Assembly (NCBI RefSeq): GCF_900091505.1 | Contig: NZ_LT607409.1 | Span: forward strand, 4,278,001 to 4,342,000 | Direction of reading: 5' to 3' | DNA length: 64,000 nt | DNA from: Micromonospora chokoriensis | GTDB lineage: Bacteria; Actinomycetota; Actinomycetes; Mycobacteriales; Micromonosporaceae | In this document: positions 1 through 8,012 of the stretch, piece after piece | Layout of the letters: each line of letters opens with the position of its first letter | Numbering within the stretch: position 1 is the stretch's first letter | Translations under genes and position numbers: made by a program | The notes under the pieces: model-generated | Databases searched by the model: none | The model's input: only the letters and a program-made list of their open reading frames with translations | Told to the model about the DNA's origin: nothing

Positions 1-389
1 GCGGGCGAGGCGAGCAGGCTGACCTGCACGCCCGGCACGGCCAGTCCGTCCAGCTCGTCGAGGGGCAGGTCGGGCACGATCAGCCCGGTTACCCCGGCCG
101 TCGTGAGCGCGTCGCCGAAGCCCGGCCGCAGCGCGATGTTGGCGTACGTGCTGGCGACGAGGGGGATTCCGACCCGCGCCTCGGCGAGGTCGTGCAGGAC
201 CGAGGTGGGGGTCGCGCCCCGGGCGAGCGCCGCGTCCGAGGCCTCCTGGATGGTGGGACCGTCGACAGTGGGATCCGAGAACGGCAACCCGACCTCGATC
301 AGGTCGGCTCCCGCGTCCTCGAAGGCGTCGAGGAACGCGGTCCAGCCCGGTACGACACCGCCGGTGATGTAGGGCATCAGCAGCTTCAT
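1..389 (-). CDS. trpA: Tryptophan synthase alpha chain (5' part, cut by window edge)
   Basis: The alpha subunit cleaves indole-3-glycerol phosphate to indole and glyceraldehyde 3-phosphate; indole passes to TrpB. Only the first 129 codons are present. Residues 29-45 read DLIEVGLPFSDPTVDGP, which carries the two family catalytic acids (Glu32 in IEVG, Asp43 in VDGP). Further on, TAGVTGLIVPDLP is also typical of TrpA. The start ATG overlaps the trpB stop by four bases (ATGA), so the two genes are translationally coupled. The N-terminus is short, beginning only six residues before the PYITGG strand. There is no trpC or other trp gene on the 5' side, so this is a detached trpBA pair. Confidence 0.93.
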   Translation of the reverse strand, partial: MKLLMPYITGGVVPGWTAFLDAFEDAGADLIEVGLPFSDPTVDGPTIQEASDAALARGATPTSVLHDLAEARVGIPLVASTYANIALRPGFGDALTTAGVTGLIVPDLPLDELDGLAVPGVQVSLLASP

Positions 390-1564
390 CCGAGATCCGC
401 CTCCGCGATCAGGGTGGTCACGTCCTTGTCGCCGCGTCCGGAGAGGGTGACGAGCACCGTCGAGCCGCTGGGCAGCTCCGGGGTGCCGGCGGCGCGAACG
501 ACCCAGGCCACCGCGTGGGCCGACTCGATGGCGGGCAGTACGCCCTCCGCCCGCGCCAGGCGGACCGCGGCGCCGACCGCCTCCCCGTCGGAGACGGTGA
601 CGTAGCGGGCGCGTCCCAGATCGCGCAGGTACGCGTGTTCGGGGCCGACGCCGGGGTAGTCCAGCCCGGCCGCGATCGAGTGCGCCTCCCTGATCTGCCC
701 GTGCTCGTCCTGGAGGAACAGCGACTGGAAGCCGTGCAGGACGCCGACCTCCCCGTTCGCCGCGCCGGAGCCGCCCTCGGCCTCCACCCCGACGAGCTTC
801 GCCGACGTCTCGACGAAACCGGCGAAGGTGCCCGCCGCGTTGCTGCCGCCACCGACGCAGGCGACCACGTAGTCCGGCGTGGCGGTGGGCAGTTCGGCGG
901 CGCACTGCCGCCGGGCCTCGTCACCGATGACGCGCTGGAACTCGCGGACCATCGTGGGATAGGGGTGTGGACCGATCACCGAGCCCACGCAGTAGTACGC
1001 CTCGTCGACGTCCGTCACCCAGTGGCGCAGCGCCTCGCTGGTGGCGTCCTTCAGCGTGCGGCTGCCGGTGGTCACCGCAACGACCTCGGCGCCCAGCAGC
1101 CGCATCCGGAAGAGGTTGTGCGCCTGGCGTTCCATGTCGCGTTCGCCCATGAACACCGTCACCGGCAACCCCAGCAGGGCGCCGGCCGTGGCCGTCGCGA
1201 CGCCGTGCATGCCCGCTCCGGTCTCGGCGATCAGCCGCGTACGCCCCATGCGCCGGGCCAGCAACGCCTGGCCGAGCACGTTGTTGATTTTGTGTGACCC
1301 GGTGTGGGTCAGGTCCTCCCGCTTGAGCAGGACCGTCACGCCGAGTTCGGCGGACAGTCGCCGCGCCGGCGTCAGCGGGGTCGGCCGTCCCACGTGCGCC
1401 GACAGCAGCGCGGCGAAGCCGCCGCGGAACCCGGGATCGGCCCGCGCCTGCGTGAAGGCCTCGGCGACCGCCTCGCAGGCGGGTATCAGGGATTCCGGCA
1501 CGTACCGTCCGCCGTAGCTCCCGTACCGACCCACCGTCGCTGTCCGCACTGTTATAGAACTCAT
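386..1564 (-). CDS. trpB: Tryptophan synthase beta chain, variant
   Basis: A PLP enzyme that condenses indole with serine to give tryptophan (392 aa, normal length). PLP-binding Lys92 lies in GSHKINN, and the glycine-rich phosphate loop GGGSN is present. Oddity: the normally near-invariant GAGQHG loop reads GAGMHG (Met119 in place of Gln). The flanking segment MERQAHNLFRM also departs from the usual ERQALNVARM-like sequence. The start is ATG at 1564. A -10 hexamer TATAAC lies six bases upstream and there is no Shine-Dalgarno sequence, so the mRNA is probably leaderless. It is followed by trpA with a 4-base overlap. It could be a second trpB set serving a specialised pathway rather than the housekeeping gene; that is inference. 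Confidence 0.92.
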   Translation of the reverse strand: MSSITVRTATVGRYGSYGGRYVPESLIPACEAVAEAFTQARADPGFRGGFAALLSAHVGRPTPLTPARRLSAELGVTVLLKREDLTHTGSHKINNVLGQALLARRMGRTRLIAETGAGMHGVATATAGALLGLPVTVFMGERDMERQAHNLFRMRLLGAEVVAVTTGSRTLKDATSEALRHWVTDVDEAYYCVGSVIGPHPYPTMVREFQRVIGDEARRQCAAELPTATPDYVVACVGGGSNAAGTFAGFVETSAKLVGVEAEGGSGAANGEVGVLHGFQSLFLQDEHGQIREAHSIAAGLDYPGVGPEHAYLRDLGRARYVTVSDGEAVGAAVRLARAEGVLPAIESAHAVAWVVRAAGTPELPSGSTVLVTLSGRGDKDVTTLIAEADLG

Positions 1565-1600
1565 GACACTGTTATAGAACAGTGGTGGTCATTCTGGCAA
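1547..1600 (-). promoter_or_regulatory. trpB promoter with repeated palindromic operator
   Basis: On the minus strand, TTGCCA (plus positions 1595-1600) and TATAAC (1571-1576) are separated by 18 bases, and the predicted transcript start falls on the trpB ATG. The -10 sits inside a near-palindrome, CACTGTTATAGAACAGTG on the plus strand at 1567-1584. The first 14 bases of that motif recur exactly 20 bp away at 1547-1560, inside the first codons of trpB. Two copies two helical turns apart, one over the -10 and one just downstream, are what a repressor operator would look like. The regulator is not identifiable here. Confidence 0.65.
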
Positions 1601-1615
1601 TGGCGGATCCTCCGC

Positions 1616-1675
1616 GACCCGACCCGACCCGACCCGACCCGAGCCGAGCCGAGCCGAGCCGAGCCGAGCCGACCC
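1616..1675. repeat. Pentanucleotide repeat (GACCC)5(GAGCC)6 GACCC
   Basis: Twelve uninterrupted 5-bp units: five GACCC, six GAGCC and one GACCC. It lies between the divergent trpB promoter and the MOSC gene, ending 20 bp upstream of the MOSC -10. A two-phase simple repeat of this purity suggests expansion by strand slippage of two variants of the same unit. Confidence 0.9.
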
Positions 1676-1708
1676 GGACGGTGCGGTTGGCTTCGTACAA
1701 TTCCTGCC

Positions 1709-2179
1709 ATGCCGGAGATCGTCGAGTTGCTGGCCTCGCCCGTGCACCGCTTCCTGGGCCGGCCCTCCGACGGCCCGGCGCCGGCACCGCCCGGCGAGCT
1801 GGTCGACGCGGTGCGGATCCGGGCCGGTCTCGGCATCGTCGGCGACCGCTACTTCGGCCAGCAGGCGCACCGCGACGCCAGCGTCACGGTCATCGCCCAG
1901 GAGTCGCTGCCGGCCGACATCGGCCTGGCCGAGGTCCGCCGCAACATCCTCACCACCGGGATAGCCGTGGACGAGTTGATCGGCAGGGTGCTGGTGCTGG
2001 ACTCCGGAGACGGCCCGGTCAGCCTGCGGGTCAACCGGGCGGCCCGACCCTGCGCCTGGATGGACGTCACCGTCGGACCGGGCACGTGGAAGGCCCTGCG
2101 CAGCACCGGCGGCGTCCGCTGCACCCCACTCAACGACGGCACCCTGCGCGTCGGGCCGATCGAGGCCGTCGTCACCTGA
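1709..2179 (+). CDS. MOSC domain protein
   Basis: A 156-aa stand-alone MOSC domain, the fold of molybdenum-cofactor sulfurase C-termini and YiiM/YuaD proteins that handle sulfur or bind Moco. Visible are the region RRNILTTGI (77-85) and the conserved Cys115 in RAARPCAWMD. The ATG at 1709 is chosen because a -10-like TACAAT ends eight bases upstream, implying a leaderless message. Reading frames starting further upstream cross the pentanucleotide repeat and have no MOSC similarity. The substrate is unknown. Confidence 0.8.
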   Translation: MPEIVELLASPVHRFLGRPSDGPAPAPPGELVDAVRIRAGLGIVGDRYFGQQAHRDASVTVIAQESLPADIGLAEVRRNILTTGIAVDELIGRVLVLDSGDGPVSLRVNRAARPCAWMDVTVGPGTWKALRSTGGVRCTPLNDGTLRVGPIEAVVT

Positions 2180-2258
2180 CGGGCTGGCCGCGCTCGACGA
2201 GCTGGGGGTGACGGCCCGGCTGTCCGAGCAGGTGAGCCGGCCGCTGGTGGGACCGACG

Positions 2259-2636
2259 TCAGACCGGGCTGATGTGCGCGGCGAGGACCCGCCAGCCGTG
2301 CGGGTCGTCGTGGATCCAGGTGCGGGTGTAGCGGAGGCGAGCCGCGAACGGCGCACCGTCGACGGTCCCGGCCACCCGACCCAGGAAGAACGTCACCCCG
2401 GTCGTCCCGACGACGAGGAGGTTCAGCTCCTCCTCGACCAGCTCCTGCACCACCGAGCGGCGCTCCCGGTGGGCCGCCAGGTCATCCTGCTTGGTGTACG
2501 TACGCCCGTCCGGGCCGACGCAGATCAGCTGGTCGACGAGCAGCTGGTCGAGGGCGTCGGCGTCGCCGGCCCGCTGGGCGGCCTGCAGGGTGCGCTCGGC
2601 GTCGAGCAGCTCTGCCTCGCGTGCGCTGTCCGGCAT
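2259..2636 (-). CDS. SnoaL/DUF4440-like (NTF2 fold) protein
   Basis: A 125-aa single-domain protein of the NTF2-like superfamily. The N-terminal helix-rich part (LLDAERTLQAAQRAGDADALDQLLVDQL) and the C-terminal strand ending RYTRTWIHDDPHGWRVLAAH fit the DUF4440 pattern, in which a cone-shaped sheet forms a hydrophobic pocket. Members are often annotated as ketosteroid-isomerase-like, but no catalytic residue can be assigned with confidence. It is transcribed alone, away from the MOSC gene, with 79 bp between the convergent stops. Confidence 0.65.
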   Translation of the reverse strand: MPDSAREAELLDAERTLQAAQRAGDADALDQLLVDQLICVGPDGRTYTKQDDLAAHRERRSVVQELVEEELNLLVVGTTGVTFFLGRVAGTVDGAPFAARLRYTRTWIHDDPHGWRVLAAHISPV

Positions 2637-2741
2637 CGTGGCGTCCTCCCGGATCGGGCCGACCCGGTTCCACCGTCGGGCCGGTCTGTCCGCATTGTGG
2701 CAGCTCCCCTCGCCGAGAAGGGCATGGATCGCCGCCGGCGT

Positions 2742-3161
2742 TCACAGGGCCAGGCGAATCCGTACGACGGTCTCCCTGGCCCTGGTGAGCACGGCGACGT
2801 CGTCGCAGATCTGCTCCACGATCGCCAGCCCACGACCCCGTACCGCGTCGGTGGCCGGCATGCTGCGCCCGAACGTCCGCGTCGGGCCCTGGTCGACGAC
2901 GTCGCAGAACAGGTGGCCCGACTCGGCCCAGAGCAGGACCCGGCCGCCGCCGGTGGTGTGCTGCAACGTGTTGGAGGCCAGCTCGCTGACCGCCAGCGTC
3001 AGCACCTCCACCCGGTCCGGTGGTAGCCCTCGGGCCAACGCGGCGGCGCTGACGAACGCGCGAAGGGCCCGCACGTCGGTCGCCACCTGGTAGGTCATGG
3101 TGTCCGTGAACGGGGCGGGGGCGCTCTGCGCGATCACGGTGTCCCGTCGTTCGGCCGGCAT
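2742..3161 (-). CDS. RsbW-like anti-sigma / HATPase_c regulatory kinase
   Basis: A GHKL-type ATP-binding domain of the SpoIIAB/RsbW class (139 aa from the chosen start). The N box reads SELASNTLQH, and the ATP-lid region reads RGRGLAIVEQICDDV. Such proteins in actinobacteria usually bind a sigma factor or phosphorylate an anti-sigma antagonist; neither partner is adjacent. The ATG at 3161 is preferred because the added residues of a GTG start at 3287 are compositionally unlike the domain. The longer form cannot be excluded. Confidence 0.72.
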   Translation of the reverse strand: MPAERRDTVIAQSAPAPFTDTMTYQVATDVRALRAFVSAAALARGLPPDRVEVLTLAVSELASNTLQHTTGGGRVLLWAESGHLFCDVVDQGPTRTFGRSMPATDAVRGRGLAIVEQICDDVAVLTRARETVVRIRLAL

Positions 3162-3375
3162 CAGCCCCCCGGTCGCGGGTCGCCGGTCGGCGTCACCACG
3201 ATCGGGCCGGTCGCCGTGGACGTGCGAGCCCCGAAGTGCGCCATCGGACAGCAGCAACCCTTCCCGTGCCGGAGCCGTTGTCGCCACATCATGTCATCCG
3301 CGGCGCCGTGCCCGTTCGTCCGTTCGGCGGTCGATCACCTGCGGGCCGGTCCGAACCACGTCGTCGGTCCGGTAC

Positions 3376-4212
3376 TCAGGGGGCCGCGTCGAAGGCGACG
3401 GACTCGCTCACCTCCCGCCACCGCGCGTCGGACGCCGCGAGGGCCTCGGCGGCTGCCGAGGCGCCCGCCACCGCGTCGGTGCCGAGCAGCAACCGCAGGG
3501 GCGGGTCGTCGACGGTGGTGATCCGGATGATCGCCTGGGCGGCGCGTGCCGGGTCGCCCGGCTGACGGCCGCTGCCCTCACGCAGTCGCTGCACGGCCGG
3601 GTCGATGACCGGGCGGTACGGTTCGCTGATCGGCAGCTCACTCATCGACGAGCCGGCCCAGTCGGTGCGCAGCCCGCCCGGCTCGACGCTGGTGACCCGG
3701 ATTCCGAACGGCGCGACCTCCCTGGCGAGCACTCCGGAGAAACCGCTGACCGCCCACTTGGCGGCCTGGTATGCCCCCAGGCCGATGCTGGCGACCCGGC
3801 TGCCGACGCTGGAGATCTGCACGATGTGCCCCCGACCCTGCTCCCGCATCGTCGGCAGTGCGGCGCGGGTCAGGTTGACCACCCCGTAGAAGTTCGCGTC
3901 GATCTGCGCTCGGAAGTCCTCCTCCGAGATGTCCTCGATCGCGGCGACGTCGGCGTACCCGGCGTTGTTCACCAGGACGTCCAGGCGTCCGAACCCGTCC
4001 ACGGCGGTGCGGACCGCGTCGCGGGCGGCGGCCGGGTCGGTGACGTCGAGGGCTATCGGCCGGACCCGGTCGCCGTACTGGTCGCTGAGGGCATTCAGCT
4101 GGCTGGGGTTGCGCGCGGTGGCGACCAGGTGGTCGCCGTCGGCCAGCACGGCCTCGGCGAGGGCCCGGCCGAGACCTCGGGTGCAACCGGTGATGAGCCA
4201 TACTCGCGGCAC
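3376..4212 (-). CDS. Short-chain dehydrogenase/reductase
   Basis: A classical SDR of 278 aa, with nucleotide-binding TGCTRGLG (8-15), NNAG (82-85), active-site Ser in ISSVGS (about 134) and Tyr148/Lys152 in YQAAK. The order and spacing match NAD(P)H-dependent oxidoreductases of the extended-loop kind often called oxidoreductase YvrD/YdfG-like; the substrate is unknown. The next gene upstream on the same strand is an NTF2-fold protein 31 bp away, so the two may be cotranscribed. Confidence 0.85.
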   Translation of the reverse strand: MPRVWLITGCTRGLGRALAEAVLADGDHLVATARNPSQLNALSDQYGDRVRPIALDVTDPAAARDAVRTAVDGFGRLDVLVNNAGYADVAAIEDISEEDFRAQIDANFYGVVNLTRAALPTMREQGRGHIVQISSVGSRVASIGLGAYQAAKWAVSGFSGVLAREVAPFGIRVTSVEPGGLRTDWAGSSMSELPISEPYRPVIDPAVQRLREGSGRQPGDPARAAQAIIRITTVDDPPLRLLLGTDAVAGASAAAEALAASDARWREVSESVAFDAAP

Positions 4213-4243
4213 GTCGCTTCTCCCGTCGGGTGAAATCCTGCGG

Positions 4244-4576
4244 CTACGGGCGGATGTCCAGGGCGCCGATCAGGCCGTCGCGCAGTGTGAACCGGTACCG
4301 CAGCTCGACCGGGCTGCCGGGGAAGTCGCCGGAGACCCGGGTGAGAGCCAGGTAGGAGTCACCCGCCTGCGATGTCACCCGGACCGGCTCGGCGGTGTAC
4401 GAGTAGGCGTCCATCGTCTTCTGCCGCCACGCGCGGATCGAGGCTCGCCCGTCGTACAGCCGGTCCTCGTCGGCGACACTCGCGGTGTCCGCGAAGCAGG
4501 CGACGAAGGCGTCCAGATCCCGGTCGTTGACGGCCCGGAAGTACCTGTCGATCACCTCGGGCAGGTCGAGGGCCAT
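4244..4576 (-). CDS. SnoaL-like (NTF2 fold) protein
   Basis: A 110-aa single-domain protein. It opens with LPEVIDRYFRAVNDRDLDAF, then TASVADEDRLYDGRASIRAW, which is the standard SnoaL-like/nuclear transport factor 2 signature. The ATG at 4576 is chosen over an in-frame ATG 18 bases upstream because GGAGGAG lies at the right distance before it. It probably heads a two-gene unit with the SDR gene that follows. Related proteins act as small isomerases, hydrolases or ligand binders; the function here is not defined. Confidence 0.72.
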   Translation of the reverse strand: MALDLPEVIDRYFRAVNDRDLDAFVACFADTASVADEDRLYDGRASIRAWRQKTMDAYSYTAEPVRVTSQAGDSYLALTRVSGDFPGSPVELRYRFTLRDGLIGALDIRP

Positions 4577-4757
4577 CTGCTCCTCCTGCGGCACGGGCCG
4601 CCGTCGGGCAGCCGTCGGGTTCCCGGTCCGACCTCACCGTACGAGACGTGAACCGCGCCGCGCGGAGCAATCGGCAGAAGGCATCCCGCTTCCGCTGCCG
4701 GGTTTGCTGCCGGTGGGCCCGGGTAGCCACGCCTTTCCGAAGGCGAAGGGCGGGGGC

Positions 4758-5144
4758 ATGGCCGAGCTGGCGTTCGTCGACAAGGTTGCGGCACGGGCGG
4801 GTCTTCCGCCGGAGCAGGCGCGCCCGCTCACCGAGGCGGTCCTGCGGACCCTCACCGAGCGGCTCAGCGGCGGCGAGGCGGGCGCGTTGGCCCCCCACCT
4901 GGCCGACGAGTTGAGCCCGTTGCTGGTGAAGGCCGCCGAGCCACCCGAGACGTTCGGCTACGACGAGTTCCTGAGCCGGGTCGCCGACCGCGCCGGAATC
5001 GACCGCCCGGCCGCCGAGCGGGGCACCCGGGCGGTGCTCCAGACGATGCACCGGGTGGTGGGGCACCGGGAGTTCGAGGATGCCCTGGCCCAACTCCCGG
5101 CGGACCTGCGGGCACTGGCGCAGCCGCTGCCGCACGGCCCCTGA
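4758..5144 (+). CDS. DUF2267 protein
   Basis: A 128-aa alpha-helical protein made of two similar halves: residues 1-60 (FVDKVAARAGLPPEQARPLT and following) and 66-128 (FLSRVADRAGIDRPAAERG and following). Each has the helix, AG, helix pattern of DUF2267. Homologues are common in actinobacteria beside stress-response genes; no catalytic activity is known. The start ATG follows a G-rich stretch (CGGGGGC) that could serve as ribosome binding site. Confidence 0.75.
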   Translation: MAELAFVDKVAARAGLPPEQARPLTEAVLRTLTERLSGGEAGALAPHLADELSPLLVKAAEPPETFGYDEFLSRVADRAGIDRPAAERGTRAVLQTMHRVVGHREFEDALAQLPADLRALAQPLPHGP

Positions 5145-5301
5145 CCGACGCGCCTGATGCGTCGGTGACCGTCCCGGGCCACCTCGTCGGTGCCCGGGGG
5201 AAACGGGCCGGTGCTGTTCCGCTGAGCGGAGATCTTGGCGCGGGGTGGACGGGCGGGGCGTGGCCGGACCCGGCGGTCAGACCACGCCCCGTCGTCCGAG
5301 G

Positions 5302-7707
5302 TCAGCCGGTTACCCCGCTACCGACCACCCACTTCTGGTGGGCGCTGCCCGCGTACGTGCCGAGCTGGATCTGGGTGCCGTCGCCGGTGTTACCGCCGGC
5401 GGCCTCCATGATCTTGCCGGACTGCGGATTGCGGATCGACCCGTCGCTCTGCGGCTCCCAGACCTGCGCGCCGGTGCCGTTGCAGGTCCAGAGCTGGATC
5501 TTCGTGCCGTTCGCGGTACCGGCGTTGTCCACGTCCAGGCACTTGCCCAGCACCCGGTACGTGTTGCCGACCCGCGTCCAGGACTGGGCGGCGGTGCCGT
5601 TGCAGGTCCAGAGCTGGATCTTCGTGCCGTCGGCGAAACCGGAGTTGTCGACGTCCAGACACTTGCCGCCGACGCCGGTGATGGTGCCGCCGGTGGGTGG
5701 TGGCGGACTGCCCGGGATGGAGTTGAGCGTGTACCACGCCTCCGTGCTCCACAGTGACTGGCCGCTGGTGGAGGTGAACGGGCGCGGCGAGCGCAGGTGC
5801 ACCACCCGACCGGCCTTACGACCCGCCACCACGAGGCTGACCTTCTTCCCGTCCGCCGACAGGGTGGCCGAGGTGACGGTCAACGTCTCCTCGTCGACCT
5901 TCGGCCCGCCGTAGGCCGCCGTCGCCACGTACCGCCATTGCTTGATCTTGTAGTGCGACGCCAGTTCGGCGGCGGTTGCCGCCGAGACGGGCTGGGTGTA
6001 CTCCACCTCGAAGCCGGTGGTGGTGGCGCGCATGGCGAGCATCTCGAACGTCGTGGTGCTGTTCGGGGTGAGTTTCTGCAGGCCGTACGCCAGCTTGCCG
6101 GTCTGACCCCAGTTGCCGCCGGCGCCGAGCCCGCCGACGTAGATCGCGCCGTCCGGGCCGATGTTGACCTCGGAGACGCCCGCCTCCAGGCCCTGGGTGA
6201 GTCGGAACAGGGCGCCCTGGTACTCGCCGTTGACCTTCTCCACGGTGGCACGCTGCAGGCCGCCGTACGTCACGTCGCCGATGACGAACTGCCCGGCGTA
6301 GCGGCCGCTGGTCAGGTACAGCGGGGTGCTGGGGGAGTTCGCGATCTCGTTCTGCGGCATCCACAGCACCGGCGGGGTGACCAGGGCCCTGTCGAACGGG
6401 CCGGCCGGGTTCGTGTAGTGGTTGAAGAACCGGCCCTGCTTGATGTGCACGAGCTTTGACGAGGGCAGCCAACCGCCCTGGTTGTCGGTGACGAAGATGC
6501 CGCCCTCCGGGCCCCAGCCGATGCCGTGCGGGGTACGCAGACCGCCGGCGACGTAGCTGATCGCGCCGGTGTCCTTGTTGACCTTGAGGGTGGTGCCCCG
6601 GTTGCCGGCGGGCTGCGGGTTGGTGGTGGCGCCGCCGGAGTTGATCGACACTGACAGGTTCAGGTAGAAGAACCCGTCGGCGTAGAGCAGGCCGAAGGCG
6701 AACTCGTGGAAGTTGCCCCCGTACGGCCAGGTGGCGACTGTCTCCAGGCGTTCGACCACCTCGTCGCCGCCGGTGTTCACCAGTCGGGTGAGCCGCTGCT
6801 TCTCGGTCACGTAGACCACCCCGTCGACGACCTTCAGCCCCATCGGCTCCTTCAGGCCGCCGGCGATCTTCTTGGTGGTCACCGCGCCCGCGGTGGTCGC
6901 GCCGCCGGTGTTGCCGAGGATCCAGACCTCACCGTCCTGGGAGGTGCCGGACTGGTCGCTGCCACCCCAGGTGGAGACGACAAGTCGGCCGTCGGCCAGC
7001 CAGTCCATCCCGGTGACCTTCGGCTGGAACCCGCTGGGCCGCAGGTTGGTCAGCGTGTACCCGGGGTGCACCCCGGTTAGCGGCAGGCCGTCGCCGGGAG
7101 TGTCGGCGACGCCCTCGCACTCCTTGCGGCCCGGCGCGGTCACCCGCACCACGCCGGCGTCGGTGCTCAGCGCCGAGTTCGGTACGACCACGAAGGACGA
7201 CGAGCCGGGCGTCTTCCACTCCAGGGTGATCTGCTGCCCGCCTCCTCGTTCGAAGTGGTCGATGCGCAGCGGGTGCAGCCCGGCGGTGAGGGTGACGGTG
7301 CCCTCCTTGGGCGGGGTCGCGCCGTGCAACCCGTCGTGGTTGATCACCACCGTGTTGTCGATGGCCAGCTTGGACCCGTCGTCGCTGCTGAGCCGGAACG
7401 TGTAGCTGCCGGCCTGGGTGGTGGTGATGGTGCCGAGCACCTGCGAGACGAAGTTGTCCTCGAAGCCGAAGTCGGCGGCCGAAGTCCAGTTGATCGTGGA
7501 CATCAGCTTGTCCACGTTGGGGGTCTGCGCCGGCTTGAGGGTGCAGATCTCGGAGAGTGGCACCTGCACGTCGAAGACGCGCAGTGTGACGCCCGGTTCC
7601 TGGGCGGGTGCGGCGGCGGCCGGAGCGGCCCAGGAACCGGCGGTGAGGACGAGCGCGAGCGTACCGAGGGCGGGGGTGCGGAGTCGGCGTAGCAGGGGTG
7701 TGCCCAT
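5302..7707 (-). CDS. Secreted PA14 / beta-propeller dehydrogenase-like / ricin-B lectin protein
   Basis: An 801-aa exported protein. Sec signal peptide at 1-33 (RRLRTPALGTLALVLTAG, then AAPAAAAPA). PA14 domain at about 60-210 (YTFRLSSDDGSKLAIDN, then GLHPLRIDHFERGG). A sorbosone-dehydrogenase-like six-bladed propeller region at about 225-560 (GLKEPMGLKVVDGVVYV, TPHGIGWGPEGGIFVTDNQG). A C-terminal ricin-type trefoil, about 675-801, with three repeats containing KCLDVDN and QLWTCNGT/QLGTYAGS. PA14 and the trefoil both bind carbohydrate, so it likely acts on or at polysaccharide. The ATG at 7707 has GGAGG six bases upstream and gives a clean signal peptide; an in-frame start at 7845 would bury it. 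Confidence 0.85.
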   Translation of the reverse strand: MGTPLLRRLRTPALGTLALVLTAGSWAAPAAAAPAQEPGVTLRVFDVQVPLSEICTLKPAQTPNVDKLMSTINWTSAADFGFEDNFVSQVLGTITTTQAGSYTFRLSSDDGSKLAIDNTVVINHDGLHGATPPKEGTVTLTAGLHPLRIDHFERGGGQQITLEWKTPGSSSFVVVPNSALSTDAGVVRVTAPGRKECEGVADTPGDGLPLTGVHPGYTLTNLRPSGFQPKVTGMDWLADGRLVVSTWGGSDQSGTSQDGEVWILGNTGGATTAGAVTTKKIAGGLKEPMGLKVVDGVVYVTEKQRLTRLVNTGGDEVVERLETVATWPYGGNFHEFAFGLLYADGFFYLNLSVSINSGGATTNPQPAGNRGTTLKVNKDTGAISYVAGGLRTPHGIGWGPEGGIFVTDNQGGWLPSSKLVHIKQGRFFNHYTNPAGPFDRALVTPPVLWMPQNEIANSPSTPLYLTSGRYAGQFVIGDVTYGGLQRATVEKVNGEYQGALFRLTQGLEAGVSEVNIGPDGAIYVGGLGAGGNWGQTGKLAYGLQKLTPNSTTTFEMLAMRATTTGFEVEYTQPVSAATAAELASHYKIKQWRYVATAAYGGPKVDEETLTVTSATLSADGKKVSLVVAGRKAGRVVHLRSPRPFTSTSGQSLWSTEAWYTLNSIPGSPPPPTGGTITGVGGKCLDVDNSGFADGTKIQLWTCNGTAAQSWTRVGNTYRVLGKCLDVDNAGTANGTKIQLWTCNGTGAQVWEPQSDGSIRNPQSGKIMEAAGGNTGDGTQIQLGTYAGSAHQKWVVGSGVTG

Positions 7708-8012
7708 CGTTCCTCCAGGAGGCGGTGGAGTGTCCGGCGGCCGGGCGAGGATCAGCGGTGAGGGGAGGCCGTCGGGCCCGGCGCCGTAACGTCCTCGACG
7801 CCGACGAGTGACGTTGCGGAAACACCGGGTGGTGGATCGAGACATTAAGGTGCTTCGATCAAAGTGTCCATGTCTTCGCCTCGATTCATCAAAAGTTGCC
7901 GATGTGCGTGCGAAAGTTCGTGGTGGTTGACACGGGATGTCCGCATCCGGTGCCTCCGTCGCGGGCTGGACCCGGCGTCGGGCCGCTGCCGTCCGCGCGC
8001 CAGGATGGGCGC
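7708..8012. other. Intergenic region with AT-richer patch
   Basis: A gap of 305 bp between divergent genes. The first 130 bp is ordinary GC-rich sequence. Positions 7840-7920 are clearly richer in A+T and hold three AAAGTG/AAAGTT motifs (7861, 7892, 7913), the last two 21 bp apart and the last within CGAAAGTTCG. This is where promoters and an operator for the secreted protein would be expected, but no confident -35/-10 pair can be named. Confidence 0.4.
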
